A stretch of 64,000 nucleotides of DNA, taken from Panicum virgatum (Eukaryota; Streptophyta; Magnoliopsida; Poales; Poaceae). The DNA lies in NCBI RefSeq assembly GCF_016808335.1, contig NC_053141.1, positions 23,356,640-23,420,639 of the forward strand, read 5' to 3'. The notes under the pieces were generated by a model. The model had not been told where the DNA came from and searched no databases. It was given only the letters and a program-made list of their open reading frames with translations. Below are positions 21,028 through 31,179 of this stretch, in pieces; within the stretch, counting starts at the first letter, position 1, and each line of letters opens with the position of its first letter. The position numbers were made by a program, and so were the translations under genes.

Positions 21028-24000
21028 TGTAACACCCGGTTTATAAAAGGACATAAACCGAGCAATCATATACGTGCCAGGATCAAGTCACACGTATATA
21101 CAACAGAATGAACAATATATCACAACATATATCACGTAAAAAGATATAATAAAGCGAATACGAATGTTATTTATTATATTAATGACAAAATGTCTGATAC
21201 AGCGGAAGCGAAGTACAAATACGATGAAACTCTCCGAAGCTGAGCAGGGCGCCACAGGGACGTCGACTGGGAGACGAACGCCTAGAAGTCCTCGTAGTCC
21301 TGGTAGCGCTGAGCGAACTCCCTCGCGTCGGCAGGAACTGAGCAGCAGTAGCGTATCCAAGAGGAAAAAGTAGAGAAGAGGCAAGAGTGAGTACACAACT
21401 TGTACTCAACAAGTATAACACAAACTATGAGGCTCTAGGTTGGCTGACTGACTGCATTAGCTTTTAACTCTTGGCAAAATTTTATTAAAGCTATTGACTA
21501 CAAGTTGATGATTTACCATAAAACCCGGTTACATAGTAATTAATCAAAATTAATCATGTTACTACTGAGAACCAAACTGAAACCACCAAGGTAACCCCGA
21601 GAGGCACCTCCCTCGTCGGAAGGAGACAACCCCACTAATCAAAAGGAGGATCTGGGCCGTTCATGACCATGAGCACGGCTAGTATACCAGTTTTACACTC
21701 TGCAGAGGTTGCACATCTTTACCCACAAGTCGTGAGCTACGCTAGTTGTTCATCACACTTCCTTAGGTGAGATGACTAGCAAACTCACTACGAGGCCGTT
21801 ACAAAGGACACGTTGGTAAGGTGTAACCGCTAAGGAATCAGGCTCCGCAACGATGGTAACCACCTCGAGGGGTACGCACACCAAGCCTCGTAGCCTGGGC
21901 ACCATTGAAGCTCACCACCCCCCATGCCCTGTCGGTAAGTTACTCCCGAACCAAAATGACCTAATTAGTAAGCCAAGACCGTCCCATTCCAGTCTTGTGG
22001 TAGCGCTGTTGTCCCAGGTTGTCGCTCTATGAACCGGTCCTTGTGGAGAGTGGCCAACCAGGCAGTAAGCACTGTGCTGGCCCCCTAAACCATGTTTCTA
22101 ACAAAACCAATTTTAACGAGATGTGAGCCACTCAAGCCACACAGAGGGCCACTCTCAGAATTAAGTTGCATATACCATTAATCAAATTAATTAAAAAGGA
22201 CCAAGTGTGTTATAGCGCGGCACCTAGCACAACTAACCAAAATGCAACCCAAAGGATATATATAAAGGATATAAAGTGGCTAGGAAAGTCCTTATAGGCA
22301 TACAGTATTAAAATGCAGTATGAAATTGTATTTAAAAGTGATAGGTTGTTCATGTTATACTTGCCTTCCTCGTACTACTCCTGCTGCTGCTCAAAGTGGT
22401 CAGAAGATGGCTGCTCCGGGTACTGGTACTGGGGCTCCTCCGGTAGCTCAACGTCTACTCACGAACACATGGCCAAAAACAATACACAACATAAACATAC
22501 AAGCAAACACTAACAAAAGCTAGGAAACAGTACATCAATACATAAAAATAGCACACTAAACTAGTCTAAAACTATTCTACGCGTCACAACGATCGCGTGA
22601 ACATAAAGAACGCCTAAAACGGAGCTAAAACGCATAATCTAGGCCAAAAACAAGTTCTAGGGGCTTATCTGCGAGAAAAACTAAGTTACAGGGGGTTTCT
22701 GGGCAAAACCGAGGACTAAAACATAATTAAAGGGTAGTTCTGGGGTCTAACTCGCGAAAAAGACAGGTCTGGACTGCGGGTGCTAATTTGGGAAAACTCA
22801 GGGGCTAAAGTGTTAAAACCAGGACCTAACTGGAATAAGTTTTGAAAAGAGCTGGACGGCGGGTTGATAATAGAAAACCTCAGGGTCTCTTTAACAAAAG
22901 TGCCAGGGCGAACCGGTACGCAGGGATTACGGCTGCTGGATCCAGATCTAACGGTCCAGATCAGATCAAAACAGGTTCTAATCGTGGGCGTCCGAATAAG
23001 ATCTGACGGATTAGGAGGGTTTGGGCGCGGGGCTTCGGCGGAACGCGCCGGCGGCGTGCTCCCGCGGCAGGGGATCGCCGGCGTGTGGCGTTTCTGGGGT
23101 TTCCGGGCTCGGCTTGGCCTGGAGTGTGGCCCAGGGGCACGAGGGCGACATGTGTGATTCACCTGAGACCACAAAACAATGGACTGGGGGCCTGGTCGGA
23201 GCTTGCCACGGCGGGGGCGGCGCTGAGCTGCGGGGTTCGCCGGCGAGCGGGGTTGTGCGGCTGGGGTGTGCTACGCCTACGCTAGTAGGTCTAAAAGGGA
23301 GAGCGGGTTGAAGAGATCCTCACCGAGGCTTGATTCGGGTTGAAACGGCGCACAAGGTTCGACGGTGGCGAGTCCGGCGGCGAAGCTCGGCGGGGCGCGA
23401 TGAGGGGTTGCTGGAGTGGAGCTCCAGCCTTCTAATCCCCTTGGTTCGACTCATGGCGGTCCTGTGGAAAGGCTACGGGGGTCAGGGGGGCTCCGGAGTC
23501 GCCGACGGCGAGGAAACAGGGTGGCGGCCGGGTTACCTGCAGTGGGGGTTCGGGTGAAATTCCCGTCGAGGTGCGGACTGGAGTCGAAGGTTGCGGGCTC
23601 GGGAAGCTCCCAGGGCACGAGGCGGAGCTGCTGCACGGCTCTGCGGAGGCTTGAAGGCGGCGGAGCGGCGAGTCCACGGTGGCGCGGGGCTCTGCTCCGG
23701 TGGAGTTGCGGCGCAGGTGGGGCTATTGTGCGGTGGTGGCTGCGGGGCGAGACTGGGGTTCGGAGGGGGCCGGGGATCCTACTTATAGGGCGGCGGCGTG
23801 GCCTGGGCGTGCGTGCCGGTAAGGAAGGCCGACGAGATTTATGGCCGGGGATCTCGGCCGGACGTTGCGCGAGAGAGGGAGACGGAGCTGCCAGCGGGCC
23901 CGGCTGGTCAGCGGGAGCGGGCGCTTGCGGAGGCTGCGGAGGAAGGCGCCGATGTGTGGGTCCGCGGTGCCAGCGGGGAGGAGGCGAGCGCGCGGGCGGA

Positions 24001-24465
24001 CGCGGCGCTGGCGGTGCTGGGCCGGGGGGCACGCCGCTGGGCTAGCGCAGGCGTCCTGCGGAGAGGGCGCTGGGCCATGGTGTGGGCCGTGCGGGGGAGG
24101 GGATTGGGCTGCACGTGGGGAAAGGGGGCGAGCCCGAGAGAAAGGGAAGAGTGGGCTGAGGGGAGAGGGGCTTGGGCTGGTTTGGGTCCGGGTGGGTTTT
24201 ATCTTTTCCATCTCTTTTCTATTTCTAAACAATTCAAATCTATTTGAATTCAAATTAAATTTGAATTCAAACTCCTATGCAAACCAACAAATAAAACCAT
24301 GCACCAGCATGAATGCAACAACAAAGTTTTAATCTAAGGAAAATTTTAATTAATTAAGGAACAAAAATTAGATTAAATGCAAGACTAGCACAAAAATCCT
24401 TAGAAAATTAAATAAAGCCAATTAAATTTATTGTTAAATACTGGAATTTAAATTAGGGTGTTACA
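21028..24465 (-). mobile_element. Solo LTR T2, same family as T1, TSD CACCT
   Basis: The termini are TGTAACACCC and GGGTGTTACA, and CACCT flanks both sides (21023-21027, 24466-24470). It is 3438 bp long and is the reverse of T1. On the minus (sense) strand a TATA box CTATAAGT (23782-23789) is followed by a GC-rich exon ending at donor CCTCG/GTGAGG (23324), then an intron to 22455, exon 2, a GC-AG intron, exon 3 and AATAAA (21170-21175). It splits the gag frame of B. Confidence 0.9.
21282..22454 (-). pseudogene. LTR-internal spliced ORF in T2, exons 2 and 3
   Basis: Exon 2 is 22454-22365 (90 nt), bounded by acceptor TAG and donor AAG/GCAAGT. Exon 3 is 21337-21282 (56 nt) after acceptor CTCAG. 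Exon lengths, splice sites and phase are the same as in T1. The peptide is nearly the same, but a CAG codon near the end of exon 2 has become TAG, so this copy is broken. Exon 3 still encodes VPADARE...QDYEDF and a stop. Loss of the frame here fits a dead solo LTR. Confidence 0.5.
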
Positions 24466-25020
24466 CACCTTGTCAAGACCAGCATAAAAATGCTGGAGCA
24501 ATAAATGCTCGGGTAATGACAAGTCTGGGCCTGATTTTACCAATAAGGTAAATCTAGCCCAAGCTACACCGATTGATTCCTTATCATTCTGACAGAAAGT
24601 CAAAATTTCCGTTCGTAAGGCACATATTCGTGAAAGCGGGAAGAACGCAGAACAGAATTTGTCCCGAAGTTCAGTCCAACTTCCATTCACACAGCCTACG
24701 ACACAAATGTACCATTGCTTCGCCTCTCCCGAAAGGGAAAACGGGAACAACTTCCATTTAAAAGTTTCGTGTGTCATGCCCGAGATTTTCTTGCATGAAC
24801 ACACTTGCTCGAAATCGCGCAGATGATGGTAGGGATTTTCACAATCCCTTCCTGAAAAGGAATTTCCTTGAACAAAGGCTATATAGCCTGAGTCGAGTTC
24901 ATAGCTAGTGGAAAGAATTGGGTCAGCAGAAGGTGCTGGCTCATAGAACTCGCTCTTGGGTGAAGAGAGCTGTAAAAGGGATAGCTGCTCCACGGGTACT
25001 GGGGGTTGAGACAGAATCAA
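24466..25020 (-). pseudogene. gag: gag N-terminal part of element B
   Basis: From ATG at 25020 the frame encodes a plant Ty3/gypsy gag capsid domain (LRDFEQVC, FKWKLFPFSLSGEAKQWY, WTELRDKFCSAFF, LQHFYAGLD). The insertion of T2 at 24465 cuts it, and it resumes at 21027 in the same frame. The PBS is 58 nt upstream of the ATG. Gag forms the virus-like particle. Confidence 0.8.
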
Positions 25021-25077
25021 GGAAAAAGAAAAAAGAAGATACGAGGACGACTGAGTCTGAAGATAATTTAGCTACCA

Positions 25078-25095
25078 TCCCCGGCAACGGCGCCA
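25078..25095 (-). other. Primer-binding site of element B (tRNA-Asp type)
   Basis: The minus strand reads TGGCGCCGTTGCCGGGGA, 7 nt inside LTR2. It is the same PBS as element A and sets sense as minus. Confidence 0.85.
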
Positions 25096-25102
25096 GAAAG
25101 CT

Positions 25103-25402
25103 TGTTGGTACGTTGTAACATCACGAATAAAATCCGCAAGCGTACGGATACCGCTGTAGCTTTCACCCAAGAGTATTTCAGAGTATCGTATCCACTGAGG
25201 AATGTGAGTACGCTATCTACGGGTTCAGGTTCATCCAAGGACACACACGCCGGTGTGGAGAAGATAGAGGAGAGGACTTTCTTGATCTAGAATCTATGCC
25301 TAGAAGAAGAGATCACGTCGCCGTTATACTTCGAGCCACCAGTTTTGACCGGCTTATACAAGCCAATAGCTCCAGTAATAATGCTCTATCCAATATCCGA
25401 AC
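25103..25402 (-). repeat. LTR2 of element B, left piece
   Basis: It begins TGTTGGTACGTTG and shows close similarity to G's LTR from 58906. It ends at the insertion of element C; the last five bases (CGAAC) are C's TSD. The LTR resumes at 41680. The corresponding uninterrupted sequence is seen in G around 59198-59205, which confirms the insertion point. Confidence 0.9.
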
Positions 25403-26176
25403 TGTGACACCTCAGGTGTCAGTACCTTTAAATCCAATCAATGTACCTTAGTTAAAGTTAAAAGAAAAATTTGAGAAATTAATTGAAAGAGAAAGGATCA
25501 AATAAAAGACAAATCATACAAAAGAAATTAAAGGGAAAAAAAAAAGGAGTGAAAAGCTACTCAAAATTTAATTCAAAAATGTGCACAAAATTTTTGTTGG
25601 CTCATGAGAGGTGTTTCAATTGACATGTGCTCAATTGAACTTCAGCCAAATTCAAGTCAAAAACTGAATAAAACTCAAGCCCTTTTGTGTAAATATGTAA
25701 ATGTACCAATAGTTCAAAATGTGAGTTTCAAACGAAAATTTGCATAACACAAAAGTTGTAGATCTTGAAAAGTTATGCAAAAATGGTATTCAACACTTTT
25801 CCATTTGAGCCCTCTAATTAGGAGAAAATTTTAGTTTACCGAGAGGTCCCTGGAAATTTCAGAAATCACAAAAGAGCCCCCATCTCCATCTCTCTCTCTC
25901 CCGGTGCTCTGTTTTCCCGCCGCCCGCCGTACGCCGCCGGTGGACTTCGTCCACCGCGCGCCCACGGCCAAATGGACCCGGGGAAACCGTTTAACGCCAC
26001 CTGGCCCGCCCCTTGGCACCTCCTCGCGCGCACACGCGTCTCAGACCCCTTCCCGAGCCGCCACGATACCCCCGGCCGGCGCAGCGCCGCTGCAGCTCCG
26101 CCCGCTCGCCGTCGACTCGCCCAGGCCGAATCGACCGCCCCCAGTCACTCCTTTCCCCACCCAGGAGCTCTGTGGC

Positions 26177-26184
26177 CTATAAAG
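26177..26184 (+). promoter_or_regulatory. TATA box of element C LTR
   Basis: CTATAAAG lies in a GC-rich block about 30 bp upstream of a CT-rich initiator-like stretch (26205-26240). The 3' LTR copy is at 38059-38066. Shortly after, an ATG in strong context (GCCATGGCC, 26246) opens an 11-codon upstream ORF. Confidence 0.6.
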
Positions 26185-28201
26185 ACCCCCAAAACCCCCG
26201 CAGTCGCGCCCCTTCTCCCCTTCTTCCTCCTCCCGCCGCTCCGCCATGGCCGCCGAGATCCAGCTCGCGCGGACCGGCTAGCCCAGCCCCACATTGCCCC
26301 CTCCGACCACCGCAATAGCTTCACCACCTCCCAGTTACGCTCCACGCGCGCGGAATCGAGCCCAAACCCCCTTCCGACGCCGTTCCCCTTTTGCGCCGCC
26401 GCCGGCGAGCTCGGGCTCACCGCGGACCGGCCAGCTCCGGGGAAGACCGAGCCCGATAGCTACCCCAGAAGCATCCACGAGCTCACGCGGTGCTCGTGCG
26501 CGCCTTGTTCCCCTACCCCGAGCCCTCCTTCGCCTCCAGCGCCGGCGAACCGAACAACCGACCCGCCATCAACGCCGACGAGCTTGAACCTGTGCTCCAA
26601 TCGCTCGAACGTCGACCAGGGTAGGTGTTCCTCGATCCTTTCTCCCCCACGCGCCTCCCCGTGGCAGCCCCGGTAAGCCCTGCACCGCAGAACACCACCG
26701 GCAAGATGCCACGGCGGAGAAGGCCGGCGAAGGACCCGGTTGTAATTTCTTTTTTTCGTTCAAGGGTGTCTCTGCAAGTTTTACAGTGTATACCAGTGAA
26801 CTTCTAAAATGCGAAACAAATCACAGAAAAATCGGAAAAATGCAAACTCAACTGATCTGGAATCCTTGTAACAAAATCTACAAATTTTGTAACATTCACA
26901 TTTGCAGAAACTCAACCGAATTTAATCTATGGAAAAGATTGAGAAAATCACCTTATGCATGTTCATGAAGTTCTGCTCATCAGATGACCTTGATTTTTGG
27001 ATATGTTATAACTAATGGGATGCCAAGATCACAGTAAAAAGATGACACCAAACCAAAACAGTTATCAGGTTAGAACAATCAAGATTCTCTAATCTGTTGT
27101 TAGCAATCTCGATTTAATTCTGGAAAATATGTGCATGAACTTGCTCTGAAAATTTTACTACAGCCTTGTGCCACTGAATTCCTGCAAATCTCTAAATTTC
27201 AAATTTATTAGAGTTCATTTGCTGTATACCATGATTTATGCTTGTTTAATCAACTTAATTCCTCATATATAGTTCTTATGCTTAGAAAAATCCATGTTTA
27301 TTTCTGGAGTCTCTTTTTAGCTCTTTGTTCCTGTCTAAAAATTTTGAGCTGCAGTTACAGAGTTTTGCCTTGGTGAATAATCATGCTTAACATCTTAGGG
27401 CTAGATTTACTATTTTTGTTCTGAGTAATCTGCAATGTTTCTGGTCATTATTTTTGGGCATGATCTTGTTTAGAGTATGTTCTACCTGTGATAAAAAGTT
27501 CAGATGCAATACTGGTCAGATGCATCTTGAGAAATTCATGCAAACTCATGTTAAATTAACTGAATAACTAATTTATCATAGTGAGTTAAATCTTGAAAAA
27601 TTTTCTGGAGTATGTTTAACTCAGGACTAGTCTCTGGTAAAAATTTGAGAAGCAAATCTTTAGTAAAACTTTCTGTAGATTTAATCTTTGTTAATGGCTT
27701 GCCGTTTTTAATCTTTTTATCACCTCTGCTATATAAGTGTATAAAATCTGGAAAAATTTCAGTACTGAGTTTATGCTTTGAAGTTGCTTGCATAAAATTT
27801 GTAGCATCAGAATCCATGTGGAACATTCTGTACAAAAATATGAAGTAACTAGAGTAATCCATTTGCATGATTAGTTATAGTTTTTGCTTTATGGTTAAAT
27901 GTTGAAATCTATACCATAATTACTTATTTTGAATCTGAGTTACTTTAGTGTTCATCACTAGCTCTTTAGTAGTTGTGATGTTAAGAAATAATGAAAGCAT
28001 GTTATGTGTTGAAATTAAAAATGAAAACCCAAAACCCCACTCATTCATGAAAAACTATAGTTATGCTTACTACTCTATAAACGATTGCCCATGCAATGAA
28101 ATGTGAAATCGGCACTAAAATAACTTACGTGGACTACAACTTTATCGTGAAAGAAAGAAATTGTTATCCATGAATAACTCATAATCTTGCATTGCATATA
28201 G

Positions 28202-29432
28202 AAACGGTTAATCTCGCGGACGGAGACTACGAACTGGTGCCCGCGGACTCTCGTGCGGAGCAGGAGATTAATCTGAACTGTACTAACTTGTCTCAAGACC
28301 TGGGCCAAGCCCCCGAAGTTTTTCTGCCTGACAGTGCCCAAGAAGGCAAGCCCCGAAGCATAATCCCACTATTTTCCGAATTATCATTCAGCTATCTATT
28401 TATTAATGTACTGTAATATTTTGTTTTTCTGCATTTAAGTTTTCTAGGCGTTGATCGAAAACCATAGATGCATGATCCCTAGGAACCTATGTTGATACCG
28501 GATCTTTTTATCGACTAGTTGCCATGCTAAATAGGTACGGTAGAAGTCGAGTGGTTTCCTGCCTCTCGCGAGCAAATAGGAATTGTACTGACTTTAATTC
28601 CTGTTGAAATGTAAGGACAACGGGCGGGGTTGTGTAGTGGTGATACCCCGCTGGTATAGTCAAAAATGGCTAAGGTCGTGGTGTGTGGCTCATTTCGTTA
28701 AGCGTTTGAAAGTACTAGCCACATACCGAGAAATATGGTAATCGGTAAGCTTAAGTACCTGATTGGACCGGCGAGTGGAACGACCATTCACCCTCTTGGT
28801 AGAAGTAGGGTTTATGTTTTTGTCGCGACGTACGGGTGCAGAGTGGTCGGACTCTGTAGTCGGGGAGGGTGACCCGGATCCACGGACTGGAAAGAAAGGG
28901 GAAAAGTAGCGTGGGCGGGAGCGAAGTCAATCCCCATGCGTGTGGTCTAGGTTCCCCTGGCCAGGTTGAAATTCGATTCGGAATCGTCCGCCTCTCACGG
29001 CATGAGATTGCTTAATAATTTCGGTCACATAGAGTAACAAGTGGAACAGGATGATGATAATATTGCTGGTTGATTAAATGGTTGCTCTACCATGTTTGAG
29101 TAGAGTTAGTTGCAAATTTAGAATGGTTAATTCCACTAGAATCTGGCTAAGTAAAACCTGAAAGTAAGGATCAACACTTAGCGGCATTTTTGGCAAACAA
29201 ACCCTACCAACCAAAAAGCCTTGCATGTCTAGTTATCGGACTATGTTATATCCGGAGACGGGTCAGTCTTGCTGAGTATTAGTATACTCAGCCTTGCTTG
29301 TGGCACTGTTTTTCAGGTACTAACTTTGAAGATCTGTTTGCGAGTCTTACTTGGCCTTGTACTCTGCCTCCGGGTTGGTCGGTTGAGTGGGATGGCCCTT
29401 CAGCTAGTGCTAATCACCCTCCCGCTGAGTGA
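28202..29432 (+). CDS. LTR-internal spliced ORF of element C, exons 2 and 3 (5' LTR copy)
   Basis: A first exon (about 26205-26620) ends at donor CAGG/GTAGGT. Exon 2 (28202-28345, 144 nt) follows acceptor CATATAG and ends at AAG/GCAAGC, a GC-type donor. It has motif LADGDYELV. Exon 3 (29317-29432) follows acceptor TTTTTCAG and encodes FEDL...WPC...WSVEWDG before TGA. Both introns are phase 1. AATAAA follows at 29566. H has the same two exons with mostly synonymous change at conserved residues. T1 and T2 share the architecture. The exon 1 frame that joins exon 2 is open but has no ATG after the presumed transcription start, so the start codon is unknown. The function is unknown. The model is inferred from sequence only. 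Confidence 0.5.
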
Positions 29433-29565
29433 CGCATTCGTACGGGCTCTACCGATGCGTCACGTTATTTCGTTAGTTATCCTTTAATGCTTCCGCTGAA
29501 CATGAGACTTAAATAATTGAGTAGTTGGAACTCCGTAGTACGGTGCTACTCTGAACATGGTTTGT

Positions 29566-29571
29566 AATAAA
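29566..29571 (+). terminator. Polyadenylation signal of element C LTR
   Basis: AATAAA lies 134 nt after the stop codon of the LTR-internal ORF; the 3' LTR copy is at 41448-41453. It is the likely end of R. Confidence 0.5.
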
Positions 29572-29794
29572 TTTTTCTTTCCGCTGCAAATCACTCTGAG
29601 ATGTATGAAATGGTTTGTGTTGTAATCTCTGGGCTCACCTTCGTGTGAGTGTTGTCTGCTGATCCTGGAATAGCGTGGCTTTTGTCGAGGCTTCACTCGA
29701 GGAACTACCGGTGAGTGCGAAATTGGGTCAGAGTTGCTTAGCAACGAAGATCAGTGCACCCGGGCCCAGTAGTTTTGGGTGGTTCCGCCACAGC

Positions 29795-29806
29795 TGGCAT
29801 CAGAGC
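29795..29806 (+). other. Primer-binding site of element C (initiator tRNA-Met type)
   Basis: TGGCATCAGAGC begins 2 nt after the LTR end. It differs by one base from the usual TGGTATCAGAGC complementary to the 3' end of initiator tRNA-Met. Confidence 0.8.
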
Positions 29807-31179
29807 TCGCAGACAGCCTACCAGAGATGACAGCCTCGGTTTTCAAAACAATAAATCGAAACTTGACTTCAAAACTACTAAAGTTTTTGAAAGAGTTTAG
29901 GATCTCCAAGGACAAGTCTAGGACGTAAAGCCCTATGGGATCTTATGGGTATAATCAGGTGGCTTATTTTGTATGGCTAACTTCCAGCACATTACTTTTC
30001 AGTATTTAAATTCTGTAATCTAAATTCTGCAACTACATCATCGCCACGAAGGTATGCTTACTCAGTCAGCTGAGGGAGTCTGACCTTCCCGTCGGTGATG
30101 CGAGCCGAACGCTGGAGCTCAAGCAGTGGCCTACTTGAGCTGCTGCCCATATACCAACTTCGGTTGAGTATATGGGGAGTAATGGTTCGAAATTGGAATT
30201 CAATTCCCCGTCAAAAACGGTACTCAGTCAATACGTTGTTTCGATAACGTATGCTTAACGTTGTCCATACGGCGGTAATAGTATGGATGCCGATTCTATA
30301 ATGATCGGTAATGTATGGGGACGCTTTCGTGAGTGCTGGCACGAGAGGTTCATTTTATATGCTGTCAATCTTCTGCAGGTACGCTAACTTGAATTCGAAT
30401 TACAGGCTATCTAGCTATATCGAGTAGCTATATAGTGAGAGACGTAATATGTATGCCACCAAAGTCATTGCGTAAGACCAAGATTACTTGGCGATTTTTC
30501 CTTGGTGAGGACGTATAGGTTCTGCATTCATTCTCAAAAAGATTAGCAAATAAACCTCTGGGGAAATCGCAAGCAAATCAGTTAAAACACTATCCTAGGG
30601 AGTATCCAGAAAGTCTGCCACCTGGTTTCCACGAATTTTAACCTTCTGATAAGTTACTCAAATCGACTTGGGGTAGTAAGACTAAATGATGTTTCCTAAG
30701 TTATCAAGCTGCTGTAAAAATTTGAGAATTTTTGAAGCCTTCTAGCCTGGTATTTGTATTTTTGGATCAACCCTGTGTAAAACTGTTAACTCTGAACAGT
30801 CTATACAACTGAAATTTTTCGACCTTTATAAGTTGTTCAAACTAAAAATCGTTCAACATGAAAGTTGTAGACAACTAAGTGATGAGCTTACCATAAAAAT
30901 GTGAAAAATATTTGACGTCTGGGTTGAGAGTTATAGTCAAAATACACCCTCTCTGGACACTCAGTTTTCCTGGTTGACATCACTCTGAATACCTGAGCAT
31001 ATCACCCCCATGGAATCCGAATTGAGCTTAGTGATTACTAGGTGAATTGTTCCTTAATATCAGAGGGATCTTGTGTAAATTTTTGAGAATTTTTGAAGCA
31101 AGTTCTCTACAATTTTGGCCATTTCTTTCACTGTTCCAGAGTAGTAGTTCTTGTTACCATCAGCTGATCCATCGGTCTT
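29807..31179 (+). other. Untranslated leader of element C before the 303-aa ORF
   Basis: No ORF of note occurs in these 1.37 kb. The sequence is AT-rich with short imperfect repeats around AAGTTGTAGA (30866). A packaging signal could lie here but cannot be identified from sequence. Confidence 0.5.

Larger units (their letters stand above)
25403..29792 (+). repeat. 5' LTR of element C (4390 bp)
   Basis: The first bases contain a perfect 17-bp palindrome (8-bp arms TGACACCT and AGGTGTCA, 25405-25421). The order is AT-rich U3, GC-rich block (25900-26640), TATA box (26177-26184), AT-rich intron-like stretches, a coding exon (28202-28345), a last exon (29317-29432) and AATAAA (29566-29571). The transcribed repeat (R) would then be about 3.4 kb, unusually long. 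Confidence 0.95.

Noticed and set aside
23416..24332. Long overlapping ORFs on both strands at 23.4-24.3 kb
   Set aside because: Base composition (very high GC) opens all frames; the peptides are low-complexity Gly, Arg and Ala. This is the leader of solo LTR T2.
25972..26676. 234-codon ORF in the GC-rich part of C's LTR as a free-standing gene
   Set aside because: It starts upstream of the TATA box, several frames are open in this CG-rich stretch on both strands, and there is no recognisable domain. Only its 3' part may belong to exon 1 of the LTR gene.
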